Below are positions 37,507-47,089 of a stretch of DNA of 64,000 nt, piece after piece (the stretch's first letter is position 1; each line of letters begins with the position of its first letter). The DNA lies in assembly GCA_024276275.1 (NCBI GenBank), contig JAJRXM010000049.1:112249-176248 (forward strand), in the 5' to 3' direction. Position numbers and translations under genes: made by a program. Source of the DNA: Candidatus Zixiibacteriota bacterium (GTDB lineage: Bacteria > Zixibacteria > MSB-5A5 > GN15 > FEB-12). A model generated the notes under the pieces. That model worked only from the letters and a program-made list of their open reading frames with translations. It ran no database searches and had not been told where the DNA came from.

Positions 37507-39840
37507 TTATTTATTAAAATCAGAACCTTTTAGTGTGACATACTTCCATTCACCTCCATTTACTCTCTCCTTACCATAGCCATTAGGGTTAAATTTTGAA
37601 TTTACCGGACCTACAAATTCATAAACATTGTCACGAAATTTATAGGTTAAGCTTGCATCCCCAATAGCTTTGCGACCTTTAAAGACACCAAACAGAGTAA
37701 TGCTTTTACTATCATACAAGCTATTTTCGCTTCTCTCAAAAACACCTTTTCCATCAGGTTGTCCATTTACATCTAAAATCCCAGTATATTCAAATCCGTC
37801 AGGATATTTCTTATTACCATTACCTCCTATAAATGCACCATTTTTATACGTCCCTGAAACATACGCAGTTGGATTCATTACACTACCAGCATAAGTTCGA
37901 CCATACCCATGCGGTTTGAAATACGCATTCACTTTACCATCATAAATTGAGCCATCGCTATATTTAATATGTCCATCGCCTCCCATATACTTTTCACCAT
38001 AAAAATTACCTGAAAATGTTGAGCCATCTGCACGCTTCAAGAAACCACTACCGGAAGGAACCCCATTTGTGAATTCACCTCTAAAAGAATTTCCATTCTT
38101 ATCACGAGAAATTCCCTCACCATGAGGTTGTAGAGAATCATTAAGGTCACCTTGGTAGGTGCCATCTTTAAATTTTATCACACCTTTTCCGCCCGTATAG
38201 ATGCCATTGACAAATTCACCTGCTAAAGTGTGACCGCTGGTATAGGTCCTTTCCCCTTGACCATGCGGCGTGAGAAATCCGTTTAGCCCTCCTTCATACC
38301 AACCATCCTTAAGAGGAATTAAACCCAGACCTCCTTGGTATACACCATTCTTGAAATCGCCACTTATTTGTTGGTAGTGTCCATTAATCTTCTTTCTCCC
38401 CATATAAACTATACTACCACCACCGTGAAGTTTATTCTGTTAATTAAAGTTACCAGAATATTGATCACCGTTTATAGTTAAATTACCTGAAGAAGAAATA
38501 AATTTACCGTGATCATATTCGACATTTAAATAGTCACCATTTTTGTATATAAACTTTCCTTTTTGATGATAAAGTCCATTGATATCAGTAATACCGTAAT
38601 ATATAGTACCATTCTCTAGTTCTATTGATCCTTCAGACATAAATATACCTTTTTTGAACTTACCGCTTAGTTCAATGCCGTTTGGTTCTGTAGGAAGTAT
38701 AGTACCTTTACCTGACCATGGAACACCATCTTTAAACATACCACTCTTAATTTTGTACTTCAAAGAGGTCAAGCTTCCTTGACCGTCTGGTTCAAAGTTT
38801 TCGTTTATTACACCTTTGTAGTAATAGTTCTCACCAATAATTTCATACCTAAAAGATTGCCTGCCCCAACTTTGTTCTTTGTATTGCAATGGAAATTCCT
38901 TGAAATTTCCTTCAATTTTTTTATCATCACAAAGAACGATACCTTTTTCTTTAGGTTTATATTTATCGTCTACTGAACCGGCATAAATACACCCATAGAA
39001 TGGCATACTATCCATTTCCCTTGGATACCCTCTTTTCCAAGTTCCTACAGTAACATCACCATTAGGATAAATAAGTCGCCCTTTTCCATTGGCATACCAA
39101 TTCTCAAATTCTCCTTCATATATATAAGTACCACTTGGCATATTTTTTTTATTTTTTATTTCAAAGGTGTATTTTCCTTTACTGGTCCCTCTTTTGTAAA
39201 CACCTTCAAAATGCCTATTTTTTCCTAAATCTGTTGCAAACAAAGAGTCTTTAAAATTTAGACTATTTGAATAGGAATGGCTTGGTATAATCGATATCGA
39301 ATTTCTTCTTATTGAATACGATTCCCCTAATATCCCCCAAGGTCCGTATTTTTCATATTCTATTTGTGTAAAATTTGGAGATACATTACCTATTTTTACA
39401 GCAATCCATTTAATTTTTTTCCCTGTAATGACAAAGACAACCTCATAATATTTTTTGTAAATTGCATAAATGTTACCATTTTTCCCATCTTGGTTTTCAG
39501 TAATAATAAAGTCTTCACCAAACGATTGAATAAATTTAAGAGCATCCTTTTTAGACGGTTTAGCTTTATCTAAATTTGGGAAATCAAAATGTTTAGTCAA
39601 ATATCTTGTGTTTTTATTATAGATTAATTCTATCATAGTTATGAGACCATAACTATTTTCAAAACTAAAACCAGACTCATATCCTTTGTCTTGTACGTAA
39701 TAGCTTTCAAGTTCCCTTCGAAAGTTGAATTTTTCACGGTTCAAACTTTCATTTGACGAAGTGCCTACGAATTTTACAAAAGAGTCAAAGGTATATTTTT
39801 TTTCGTTCTTGTCTTTTTTTGCTTCTACAGAGGTTGTCAC
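37507..39840 (-). pseudogene. Large MORN-repeat protein with in-frame TAA
   Basis: The continuous frame spans about 777 codons. The N-terminal ~215 residues are unrecognised. The rest is MORN-type repeats (YEGEFENWYANGKGRLIYPN; FTNGVPSGSGFLKRADGSTF; YDGKVNAYFKPHGYGR), a beta-hairpin repeat that often binds lipids or scaffolds protein. TAA at 38442-38440 lies between YSGNFN and QNKLHGGGSIVY, and repeats continue in frame. The frame is also open upstream of GTG 39840 and encodes a signal-peptide-like stretch (TIIILLLCFFVTTSVEA) with no start codon before a TAA at 39873-39871, so the 5' end may be damaged too. ATG 39904 could be the original start if a further indel is assumed. Confidence 0.7.
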
Positions 39841-40038
39841 AAAAAAACAAAGAAGAAGAATTATGATTGTTTACAGATAGTGATTACTAAGAAAATTCTT
39901 GCATTTATTTAAGTTTACTTTTTCATGTAATAAAAAATATATTTGCACTTTTGTTTCCTCTTAGTATTTATGGAAAGTTTAATTCTTCTTCTTTTTTATT
40001 ATGTACATTAAATAGATGCGGAAAGGCGATGTTTGCGT

Positions 40039-40073
40039 AAAAAAAAGGTCAGTCCGTATATGCGAACTGACCT
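40039..40073 (-). terminator. Rho-independent terminator for the OmpA-family gene
   Basis: Read on the minus strand, an 8-bp stem AGGTCAGT / ACTGACCT is followed by a run of T. It lies 15 bases after the stop codon. Confidence 0.85.
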
Positions 40074-40087
40074 ATTAGAATAGTCTA

Positions 40088-40753
40088 TTATTGTACTTGT
40101 TTTTCAGCGACACCTTTGAGTTTATCATTGGCAAAGATTGCTATCTCTACACGACGGTTATTTTTACGGCCGATAGATGTTGCATTATCAGCAATCGGTT
40201 GAGTTTCCCCATAACCGACAACATTAAAACGAGTCACCATGACATTGTTAGCCGCAAGGTTTGAACTTACTGACTGGGCTCGATGAATTGAAAGATCCAT
40301 ATTATGTTCTTCAGAGCCGGTTGCATCGGTATGACCTTCTATAACAATTTCGGTTTCATCATATTTGTTCAATATCACCGCAAGTTTTTCAAGATTTGTT
40401 TTTGCCGCAGGTTGTAATGACGACTTATTAACCTCAAAGAGAATCCCCGAATCAAAAGTAATTTTTATACCTTCGCCTACTCTTTCAATTGTGGCACCTT
40501 CTAAATCTTTTTCCATTTCGGCAGCCTGTTTGTCCATATAGTTTCCAATATAGGCACCTGCAGCCCCGCCGATTGCTGCTCCGATTATTGCCCCTAAAGC
40601 AGTATTTCCGGCTTTATCACCTATCAATCCACCTATAACAGTACCGGCTGTTCCACCGATTAAGGCACCTTTTTCTTTTTTCTTAAGCGATGCACAACCA
40701 AATGTTGTAAGCAGTAATGCGGTGATAACAAATAAAATAGTAATCTTTTTCAT
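40088..40753 (-). CDS. OmpA-family peptidoglycan-associated lipoprotein
   Basis: 221 residues. The lipoprotein signal ends LLTTFGC. A glycine-zipper membrane segment follows at about 28-75 (GALIGGTAGTVIGGLIGDKA; GAIIGAAIGGAAGAYIGNYM), then an OmpA C-terminal domain (about 95-205) with the peptidoglycan-binding signature (VIEGHTDATGSEEHNMDLS ... VGYGETQPIADN ... NRRVEIAI). The architecture matches YiaD-type proteins that tie the outer membrane to the wall. A GGAG site precedes the ATG and a terminator follows; it is a single-gene unit. Confidence 0.92.
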   Translation of the reverse strand: MKKITILFVITALLLTTFGCASLKKKEKGALIGGTAGTVIGGLIGDKAGNTALGAIIGAAIGGAAGAYIGNYMDKQAAEMEKDLEGATIERVGEGIKITFDSGILFEVNKSSLQPAAKTNLEKLAVILNKYDETEIVIEGHTDATGSEEHNMDLSIHRAQSVSSNLAANNVMVTRFNVVGYGETQPIADNATSIGRKNNRRVEIAIFANDKLKGVAEKQVQ

Positions 40754-40832
40754 AATATTCTCCTGTAAAGTTTTTCAATCAATGTAATATCTATCTCTTT
40801 TAACGGCAGAACAAGATTGAAAATTTAGTTTT

Positions 40833-42368
40833 TTATACTTTATATAAATCTGTAATCTCTTCATTGGTGGTTGCATCATATATTTTATAAATTTGAGGAG
40901 AAATAGTTGTATCTCTCACAACATTTATCTTAAATTTATGTCTCTTCATTACTCTGGCAATCCTACTTGTACCGTTATTGGTCATGGAATCTGCCAAATC
41001 AGGTGTAATAGCCAGATGGAACAACTCATATTTTTTATCAACTTTTGCCCGTGTAAACCACCGTTCTATTTTAGTTGAAAGAGTCTCTTTCGAAAGCACA
41101 CGTCCGGAACCGTCACACGAGGGGCAAGGTTCAGAAAGTTTATGCATTTGTGAGGGGCGTACTCTTTCTCGGGTCATTTCAACTAATCCAAAGTCAGTTA
41201 CCGGATTAATAGCTCTTTTGGCACGATCATACTTAAAATAGCTTTTAAAAGCATCGTATAATTTTTTTCGATTGTCACGGTTGTACATATCAATAAAATC
41301 ACATACAATCAATCCGCCGATATCTCTTAACCGAATTTGTCTGGCAATTTCTTTGGCAGAATCAATATTCGTATTAAAAATAGTAGCTTCCTGGTCGGAT
41401 TTCCCGGTGTAACGACCGGTATTGACATCGATTGTTACCATAGCCTCGGTTTGGTCAATAATTAGATAGGCACCTTTTCGTATCCAAACTTTTCTTTCCA
41501 GCAGTTTATCAATCTCAGGTTCTAAGTTGTATTCATCAAAAATAGGGGTGCTGCTTTTATAAAGTTTTATACGGCTTTTTAAATGAGGCATCACTTGTCT
41601 TGCATATGCCATGATTTTTTTATAATCATGACGGTTATCTATTACAACAGACTCGACATCATCGGTGAAAATATCTCTAATCATCGAAACAATCAGTTCT
41701 TCTTCTTTGTGAATCAATTCCGGGGGAGTGGCATTGTCTGCTTTTTTCTTCAACTTTGCCCAAAGTTTTAAAAGACGTTTGATGTCAGAACGTAATTCAG
41801 ATTCTTCTTTACCTTCGCATTCAGTACGAAGTATTAATCCAAACCCTTCAGGACGTAGAGGTTCAGCAATTTTTCTCAGACGTTTCCGTTCGGTCCAGTT
41901 CGATATTCTTTTAGAAACTCGAATATGGTCGTCATCCGGTACTAGAACACAAAACCGTCCCGGTATAGAAATTTCTGTTGCAATACGAGGACCTTTGGTG
42001 GAGATAGGTTCTTTTATAACCTGTACTAACACTTCTTGATTTTTTTTGAGTACAGCTTCAATACCTTCACGTCTTTTTTTTCTGATAATTTCGGCAGGGG
42101 CTTCTTCATCATCTAACTCTTCGGAGTATTTTGAATTGTACACTTTTCCAATATCCGATGAGTGCAAATATGCAGCTTTTTCCATGCCGATATCGACAAA
42201 AGCAGCCTGCATGCCGGGGAGAACAGAGTTTATTTTCCCTTTATAAATATCCCCGACCATTCGGTTAGTGTCTGTGCGTTCAACTGAAAATTCAACCAAT
42301 TTATCATCTTCTAAAATAGCAAGACGTGTTTCATATTCTGTTGAATTGATAATAATTTCTTTTTTCAT
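40833..42368 (-). CDS. rng: Ribonuclease G/E family endoribonuclease
   Basis: 511 residues, RNase G size, lacking the long scaffold C-terminus of RNase E. The S1 domain is near residues 35-130 (GDIYKGKINSVLPGMQAAFV). The catalytic DNase I-like domain has MVTIDVNTGRYTGK and GGLIVCDFIDM, with the two metal-binding Asp residues within these motifs. The zinc-link CPSCDGSG (about residue 425) supports tetramer assembly. A ~30-residue acidic/basic insert in the S1 domain (KYSEELDDEEAPAEIIRKKR) is typical of family members outside Proteobacteria. It processes rRNA and decays mRNA. It overlaps fmt by 4 bases. Confidence 0.95.
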   Translation of the reverse strand: MKKEIIINSTEYETRLAILEDDKLVEFSVERTDTNRMVGDIYKGKINSVLPGMQAAFVDIGMEKAAYLHSSDIGKVYNSKYSEELDDEEAPAEIIRKKRREGIEAVLKKNQEVLVQVIKEPISTKGPRIATEISIPGRFCVLVPDDDHIRVSKRISNWTERKRLRKIAEPLRPEGFGLILRTECEGKEESELRSDIKRLLKLWAKLKKKADNATPPELIHKEEELIVSMIRDIFTDDVESVVIDNRHDYKKIMAYARQVMPHLKSRIKLYKSSTPIFDEYNLEPEIDKLLERKVWIRKGAYLIIDQTEAMVTIDVNTGRYTGKSDQEATIFNTNIDSAKEIARQIRLRDIGGLIVCDFIDMYNRDNRKKLYDAFKSYFKYDRAKRAINPVTDFGLVEMTRERVRPSQMHKLSEPCPSCDGSGRVLSKETLSTKIERWFTRAKVDKKYELFHLAITPDLADSMTNNGTSRIARVMKRHKFKINVVRDTTISPQIYKIYDATTNEEITDLYKV

Positions 42369-43324
42369 TCGTTTGTATTACTTCCTTGGTGGAGTTCTCC
42401 AATTATTTCCCCTATTTCCGGTTTAAAACCGTTTAGAAAAGAGACTCCATCCATAATTTTTTTCCCTTCAGGTAATATCTTTTTTATTTCAATAGCCGAA
42501 TTGGCACATTGTACCTGAAGTTTTTTTTTGTTGCGAATAATCGTTCCTGGTCTGATATCTGACTCTTGATATTCGGGTACTTTTTCGCATTCTAAAATTT
42601 TAATTTTTTTCTCTTTATAAAAAGAGTATGCTCCCGGAGTTGATGACATCCCTCTGACAAAATTGACAACATTTTCAGCCGGAAAACCGAAATCAATGAG
42701 AGCATCAAACGGTGTTATTTTGGGGGCCGAAGATGCCGATGATTCAATCTGAGTAATCGGAGTTACGTTACCTGATTCAATAGCATCAATAGTCTTCAGC
42801 AGAAAATCTGCCGACAACTCTGAGAGTCTGCTGTATAATGAATCGAAGGTATCATTGGCATCAATAGTTATTTTTTCATTAAGAATAATATCTCCGGTAT
42901 CAACTTTTTGTTTTAAATAAAAAGCCGATAATCCTGTTTCTTTTTCGCCGTTTATCAATGCCCAGTTTATCGGAGCGGCACCACGGTATTTGGGAAGAAT
43001 AGAACCGTGAATATTTATCGCACCGAATTTCGGGATTGAAAATAACCTTTTAGGAAGAATCCGAAATGCTATGACAACTATTAAATCAGGGGAAAGAGAT
43101 TTAATCTGTTCATAAAGATCTTCATCTTTTAAAGATTTTGGCTTAATAATATTGAGTTGTAATTGTTCAGCCAAAGAGGCGACCTCGGTAGGTACAACCT
43201 TTCGACCTCTTCCGATCTGTTTATTGAGACCGGTTACAACTGCTAATATCTTGTGTCTGCTTTTATGCAATGCCTTTAATGCCGGGCATGCAAAGGCAGG
43301 CGTACCCATGTACACTATTTTCAT
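42365..43324 (-). CDS. fmt: Methionyl-tRNA formyltransferase
   Basis: 319 residues from ATG 43324 (MKIVYMGTPAFACPALKAL). An upstream in-frame start is possible but would add 13 non-conserved residues. The formyl-transfer domain has the catalytic Asn-His-Asp arrangement, visible as AINIHGSILPKYRGAAPINW and QKVDTGDIIL; the C-terminal domain (about 200-315) binds tRNA. It formylates initiator Met-tRNA. It sits between def upstream and rng downstream, giving the common def-fmt pair for initiator formylation and later removal. Confidence 0.95.
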   Translation of the reverse strand: MKIVYMGTPAFACPALKALHKSRHKILAVVTGLNKQIGRGRKVVPTEVASLAEQLQLNIIKPKSLKDEDLYEQIKSLSPDLIVVIAFRILPKRLFSIPKFGAINIHGSILPKYRGAAPINWALINGEKETGLSAFYLKQKVDTGDIILNEKITIDANDTFDSLYSRLSELSADFLLKTIDAIESGNVTPITQIESSASSAPKITPFDALIDFGFPAENVVNFVRGMSSTPGAYSFYKEKKIKILECEKVPEYQESDIRPGTIIRNKKKLQVQCANSAIEIKKILPEGKKIMDGVSFLNGFKPEIGEIIGELHQGSNTNE

Positions 43325-43390
43325 CTGTAGTTTATTTGCGGCAGCTGTTTGCGTAGCAAACAACCGTATTCGGGTGAGTCAAAGAAACGT

Positions 43391-43897
43391 TTAAGAAGCT
43401 GTCTGTAATTTTTTCAATCTTCCTTTGAGCATCGTTTTAGTCATAGTAGACATAAGATCAATATAGAGTTTTCCGTCTAAATGATCATACTCATGTAAAA
43501 TCGCACGGGCGGCTAAGCCTTCGGCATTTAATTCAAACTCGTTTCCGTCGATATCAAATGCCTTCACTTTGACCTTCGCAGGTCTTGTAATTTTTTGGTA
43601 AATTCCCGGGAAAGATAAACATCCTTCTTCATATTCAGACTCGTCGGTGGTTTCTAAAATTTCCGGGTTTACAAACAGACGTAATTTTTCTGTGATATCA
43701 ACAGCAGAGAGATCTACAATAAAGACTCTCTTAGTGATACCTATTTGAACAGCCGCCAAGCCAAGACCTTGGGCTTCTTTTAACGTGTCCATCAAATCGG
43801 ACACTAAATTTTTTAACTCTGAGTCGAATTTTTCGACTTTTTCAGAGACTTCCCGTAATACCGGGTCGCCAAAAATGACGATCGGTCGTACTGCCAC
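43391..43897 (-). CDS. def: Peptide deformylase
   Basis: 168 residues, normal length. Motif 1 GLGLAAVQ (44-51), motif 2 EGCLS with metal ligand Cys93, and motif 3 HEYDH with His135, Glu136 and His139 are all present. It removes the formyl group from new proteins using Fe2+ or Zn2+. It is directly upstream of fmt in transcription order and 9 bases downstream of yajC, so yajC-def-fmt-rng probably form one operon. AGGAG precedes the ATG. Confidence 0.96.
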   Translation of the reverse strand: MAVRPIVIFGDPVLREVSEKVEKFDSELKNLVSDLMDTLKEAQGLGLAAVQIGITKRVFIVDLSAVDITEKLRLFVNPEILETTDESEYEEGCLSFPGIYQKITRPAKVKVKAFDIDGNEFELNAEGLAARAILHEYDHLDGKLYIDLMSTMTKTMLKGRLKKLQTAS

Positions 43898-43906
43898 AAA
43901 AACTCC

Positions 43907-44218
43907 TTACTTTTCAACCTTCGCGGCAATAGAAGAACGTAAAAATTCTAATTTTATTTCGCCCATTTTCAACACTATCGTATTCTTTTCTTCATCGATG
44001 GCGAAAATAATTCCAAACATACCGCTTGAGGTTACAACTTTATCGCCTTTTTTCAAATTGGCGAGTAATTCTTCATGCTCTTTCTGCTTTTTCTTTTGGG
44101 GACGAATCAATAACAGATACATCATTAAAAAAATCAACCCGAAAAAACCTAATTGAGCAATTGCAGAGCCGCCATCTTGTCCGGCACCGCCCATCAAAAT
44201 TGGATACACAAAATTCAA
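43907..44218 (-). CDS. yajC: Sec translocase accessory subunit YajC
   Basis: About 103 residues from TTG 44218, which has AAAGGAG five bases upstream; in-frame codons further upstream are not conserved. One N-terminal membrane span (FFGLIFLMMYLLLI) is followed by the family signature RPQKKKQKEHEELLANLKKG and GDKVVTSSGMFGIIFAID. YajC associates with SecDF at the inner membrane. No secD or secF follows here; instead def comes next. Confidence 0.92.
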   Translation of the reverse strand: MNFVYPILMGGAGQDGGSAIAQLGFFGLIFLMMYLLLIRPQKKKQKEHEELLANLKKGDKVVTSSGMFGIIFAIDEEKNTIVLKMGEIKLEFLRSSIAAKVEK

Positions 44219-44573
44219 TTTGTCTCCTTTAATCTTTATCGTCAAACTGTTCAATTCCTGCACATGCATTGTGCCAATTTTTAGAATTGAGCAGATAGTT
44301 ATCTCAATATCGTCAGGCAATATATGAGAAACTAAACATCTTGCCAAGTATTATTAAGGCAAAGATTAAAGAGATTAAAAGATAGCTTTTATTATATATA
44401 TTGCTGTTACTTACCGTGTTTTGCCGGTAAAACGCTGCTAGACAATAAATTAACAAAATATAACTATTTTGGAATCTCATGTATTTTTTTGCATTTATAT
44501 AACTCTACAATATGTATGAAGTTACATGCTTTTATACATTACGTAACTTAATTTCCGTTTTTAAACAGAAATT
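44219..44573. other. Intergenic region upstream of yajC
   Basis: About 355 AT-rich bases without a credible gene. It should contain the promoter of the yajC-def-fmt-rng operon. No strong promoter or structured element stood out apart from the imperfect palindrome around 44520-44550 (GTTACATG ... ACGTAAC). Confidence 0.5.
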
Positions 44574-44604
44574 AAAAAAAGCCGGCAACCCCTAGCCGGC
44601 TTTT
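44574..44604 (-). terminator. Rho-independent terminator for the gerW operon
   Basis: A 6-bp stem GCCGGC / GCCGGC (44581-44600), extended by A-T pairs. The minus-strand reading ends in seven T, 27 bases after the gerW-like stop. Confidence 0.88.
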
Positions 44605-44630
44605 CCTGTATCTTGTTGTTATTGAATTGA

Positions 44631-45068
44631 TTAGTCTTCGTTGTTTGAGTCTGAATCTGTGCTTGTTTCTGTTTTATCAGTCTCTTCTGATTTTTCAGAA
44701 GTTTTATTATCTGATTTCATTTTACTCGTTAAATCAGATATTTTTTTGGCAAATCCGGGTATAGAGTCGATTATTGAATCCCATTTACCTTTATTGGCAG
44801 GCAAAATAGAGACACCGTCTTTATCCATTATAATAAATGCCGACGGTTCGATTTTGACTCCACCGCCACCGCCGCCACCGAAACCGGTTTCAGATTTCGA
44901 ATTTTCGCCTTGTCCGCCTCCGGCACCAAAACCGACCGAAATTCGAACAATCGGTATCACCGTACGGTCTCCGACTGTTATCGGATCACCGACTATTGTC
45001 TCAGATTTGGAGATTTCTTTTAATTCTCCTACTACCGATTTTAGTATTTCAGCAACATTGTTAGCCAT
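44631..45068 (-). CDS. GerW/YtfJ-family protein
   Basis: 145 residues. The family core is at 1-~105: ANNVAEILKSVVGELKEI, then GDRTVIPIVRISVGFGAGGG, a Gly-rich stretch and PSAFIIMDKDGVSILPAN. The tail is Ser/Asp/Glu/Lys-rich. YtfJ/GerW is known from spore formers, but related proteins occur widely in non-sporulating bacteria, with unknown function. I choose the second of two adjacent ATG codons (45068), which is better spaced from GGAG. It overlaps the DUF2953 gene by 8 bases, the same pairing as ytfI-ytfJ in Bacillus, which suggests a conserved functional couple. Confidence 0.88.
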   Translation of the reverse strand: MANNVAEILKSVVGELKEISKSETIVGDPITVGDRTVIPIVRISVGFGAGGGQGENSKSETGFGGGGGGGVKIEPSAFIIMDKDGVSILPANKGKWDSIIDSIPGFAKKISDLTSKMKSDNKTSEKSEETDKTETSTDSDSNNED

Positions 45069-45699
45069 CATGGCTCCTTTCTTTTCTTCCTATCGTAATT
45101 TTTAGAATATCTCTTAATGGGAGTGAGAAAAATAATATGATTGAACGGTACATAATCTTGTATAGAGGTATCGCAACTGAGGCTTTTAAGTTGGCGTCAA
45201 ATGATGCTTCGACCCAGTTTGGATAGTATTGTACTCGACCGACTACAGATGGAACCGCATAATAAGCAGCCTGATAATACCCAAACAGTTGTCCGGTAAT
45301 ATCGGGTGAATCAAATCCTCCGCTTACCTGACCCTCTAATTCCTCAACTATTATATCTTTCAAAATTGAAATTGTGTATTTATAAAAAGCTTGAGATGAT
45401 TTTGGGATAAGTTTGAGAATGTCGGCAAGCGGTCTGACCCGTTTTGGTTTATCAGATATTTTGGTAGTTTTTCTAACTTTTTCTACTTTTTCAGTCTCAG
45501 ATTCGGTGGATAACTCTTTTACTTTTTTTCCAAATAGTTGTAACACTATTCTATGTGAGATAAAATCATAAGAAACTCCTGAACGTCCTAATCCGAAAAA
45601 AGCAATCTTGTGCATTTCTTCAAGCTGTAACTTTAAGCGTATTTTTAGCAAAAGAGTTAAGGCTATTATTATAATTAGGGCAGTTATCATATAAATCAT
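45061..45699 (-). CDS. DUF2953-family membrane protein
   Basis: 212 residues. An N-terminal membrane span (MITALIIIIALTLLLKIRLKL) leads into a short beta region and a charged middle (VKELSTESETEKVEKVRK). The C-terminal part (GQLFGYYQAAYYAVP, VQYYPNWVEASFDANLKASV, then a second hydrophobic stretch) matches DUF2953. The function is unknown. Overlap with the GerW-like gene implies translational coupling. ATG 45699 is used; an in-frame ATG three codons later is equally possible. Confidence 0.75.
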   Translation of the reverse strand: MIYMITALIIIIALTLLLKIRLKLQLEEMHKIAFFGLGRSGVSYDFISHRIVLQLFGKKVKELSTESETEKVEKVRKTTKISDKPKRVRPLADILKLIPKSSQAFYKYTISILKDIIVEELEGQVSGGFDSPDITGQLFGYYQAAYYAVPSVVGRVQYYPNWVEASFDANLKASVAIPLYKIMYRSIILFFSLPLRDILKITIGRKERSHDG

Positions 45700-47089
45700 A
45701 TCTCAAATATAGTTAATCGTTATACTATTGTATATCGGTTTATACGCAGATTTTACTGAAAGGTTTTTCTCTGTTTTCCGGGTTTAGGTTTTTAGATATC
45801 TCATGCAATTTCGGTTATTTGTAAAAGTAGGCTCTAATAGTAATCCGGTAATTACTTCTGCTGTCTTAAGATTGATTATTTCTAGTATCAAAACGGATGC
45901 TTCTATAAAAAAAGTCTCATAACTTCACGAATACGAAGACCTAAAAATGCTCTTAAGATAAATAAGTCTTGAGAAAGTTATTTTATTTTGTCATCTCTTG
46001 GGTATCTTAAATCATCAGTCCCTTGTAATAGTGTGATAAATAGCAAAAAAATATACGGGATTGTAGATTTTAGTATGTATGTCCATATTAATTTCTATCT
46101 TATAACATCATCAATTCATTTTATCTATTGAAGTAACATTATAATAGAGGGGAATACCGGTAGCTAAACTGTGCAATAATCTAATTATATAGTGTTTAGT
46201 ATATCTATGAAAAAAGAGAAACAAATGCAATAGGCTTACCTTAAGTTAAAATCAAAAAATTACTATAAATCTAAGGCAGCCAGCAGGTAAGCTGAGTTTC
46301 TTGTGGCGAAGAGTGATTTTGTTGTCATTCAGCCTTTTTCTCAAAAATATAGCCAGTATTGCATGGTAGTAATCTCGGAATGTATAAAATTCTATTGCAG
46401 TAAGTGGTGATACAGTATTAAGAATACTAAACACCTGCCGTAAATCTTGGTAAGCGGTTATAAAGCAAAAATAGCTTGACAAATGTCCAAACAGGCACTA
46501 ACTTCATAACTAAGGTAGCAAGACAACATAACTAATTACTAACGACGATAAATATAATAAAAATACTAAACACTAGTATTGCCTTTGGACGAGAGGTGAT
46601 TCATGTCTTTTATTTACCTTCTATAAATTTCATGTTTTTCCTACAATATACACTCAAGTAATACGATATAATACGCATACAGTGTATAGTACTTATGTGA
46701 AAAATACGCATATGCTGCTCGCGCAGGTTTCCCTTAATGGGGAAGGAGGTGGTAAAAATAGTGGTGATGTCATTGTTTACCTTGAAGCAGAAAAAGATTA
46801 ACAGAGAATAAAAAGGAGAAAATCGGAGATAATTTATAAGACATAATTGCTAAAGATTAAAGGGCAGGAAGAGAGCGTCTTAATCAAGATTTTATGATAC
46901 GCACAAAACTTGATTTTGGCCTCTCTCCCCACATAAATAAAAGATAAAGCAAAGAAATTGGATGTCAAAATAAAATCTCAATAGATTCTCTTTTCTTTTT
47001 AAACGAGAAAGGAAGAAAAGTTAAGATTATTAGATGAATTATGTAAGAAACGTACTAAACTTAATTCGAAATTATGGAGATTTAACATA
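45700..47089. other. 1.4-kb gene-poor region with a structured leader
   Basis: No convincing gene. A 76-codon minus-strand frame (46252-46482) with some coding look (FYTFRDYYHAILAIFLRKRL) has no recognised family and may be a decayed fragment. A 29-codon plus-strand frame (46712-46801) is also possible but unsupported. At 46865-46930 nested complementary arms (GGAAGAGAG with CTCTCTCC, AATCAAG with CTTGATT) could form a hairpin in the 5' leader of the large surface-protein gene. The rest is AT-rich with short direct and inverted repeats. Confidence 0.45.

Noticed and set aside
46252..46482. Small minus-strand gene or transposase fragment
   Set aside because: 76 codons, no recognised motif, no ribosome binding site, no terminal inverted repeats found; kept only as a possible remnant in the description of the interval.
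46712..46801. 29-codon gene upstream of the large surface protein
   Set aside because: No supporting ribosome binding site or homology; such short frames are expected by chance.
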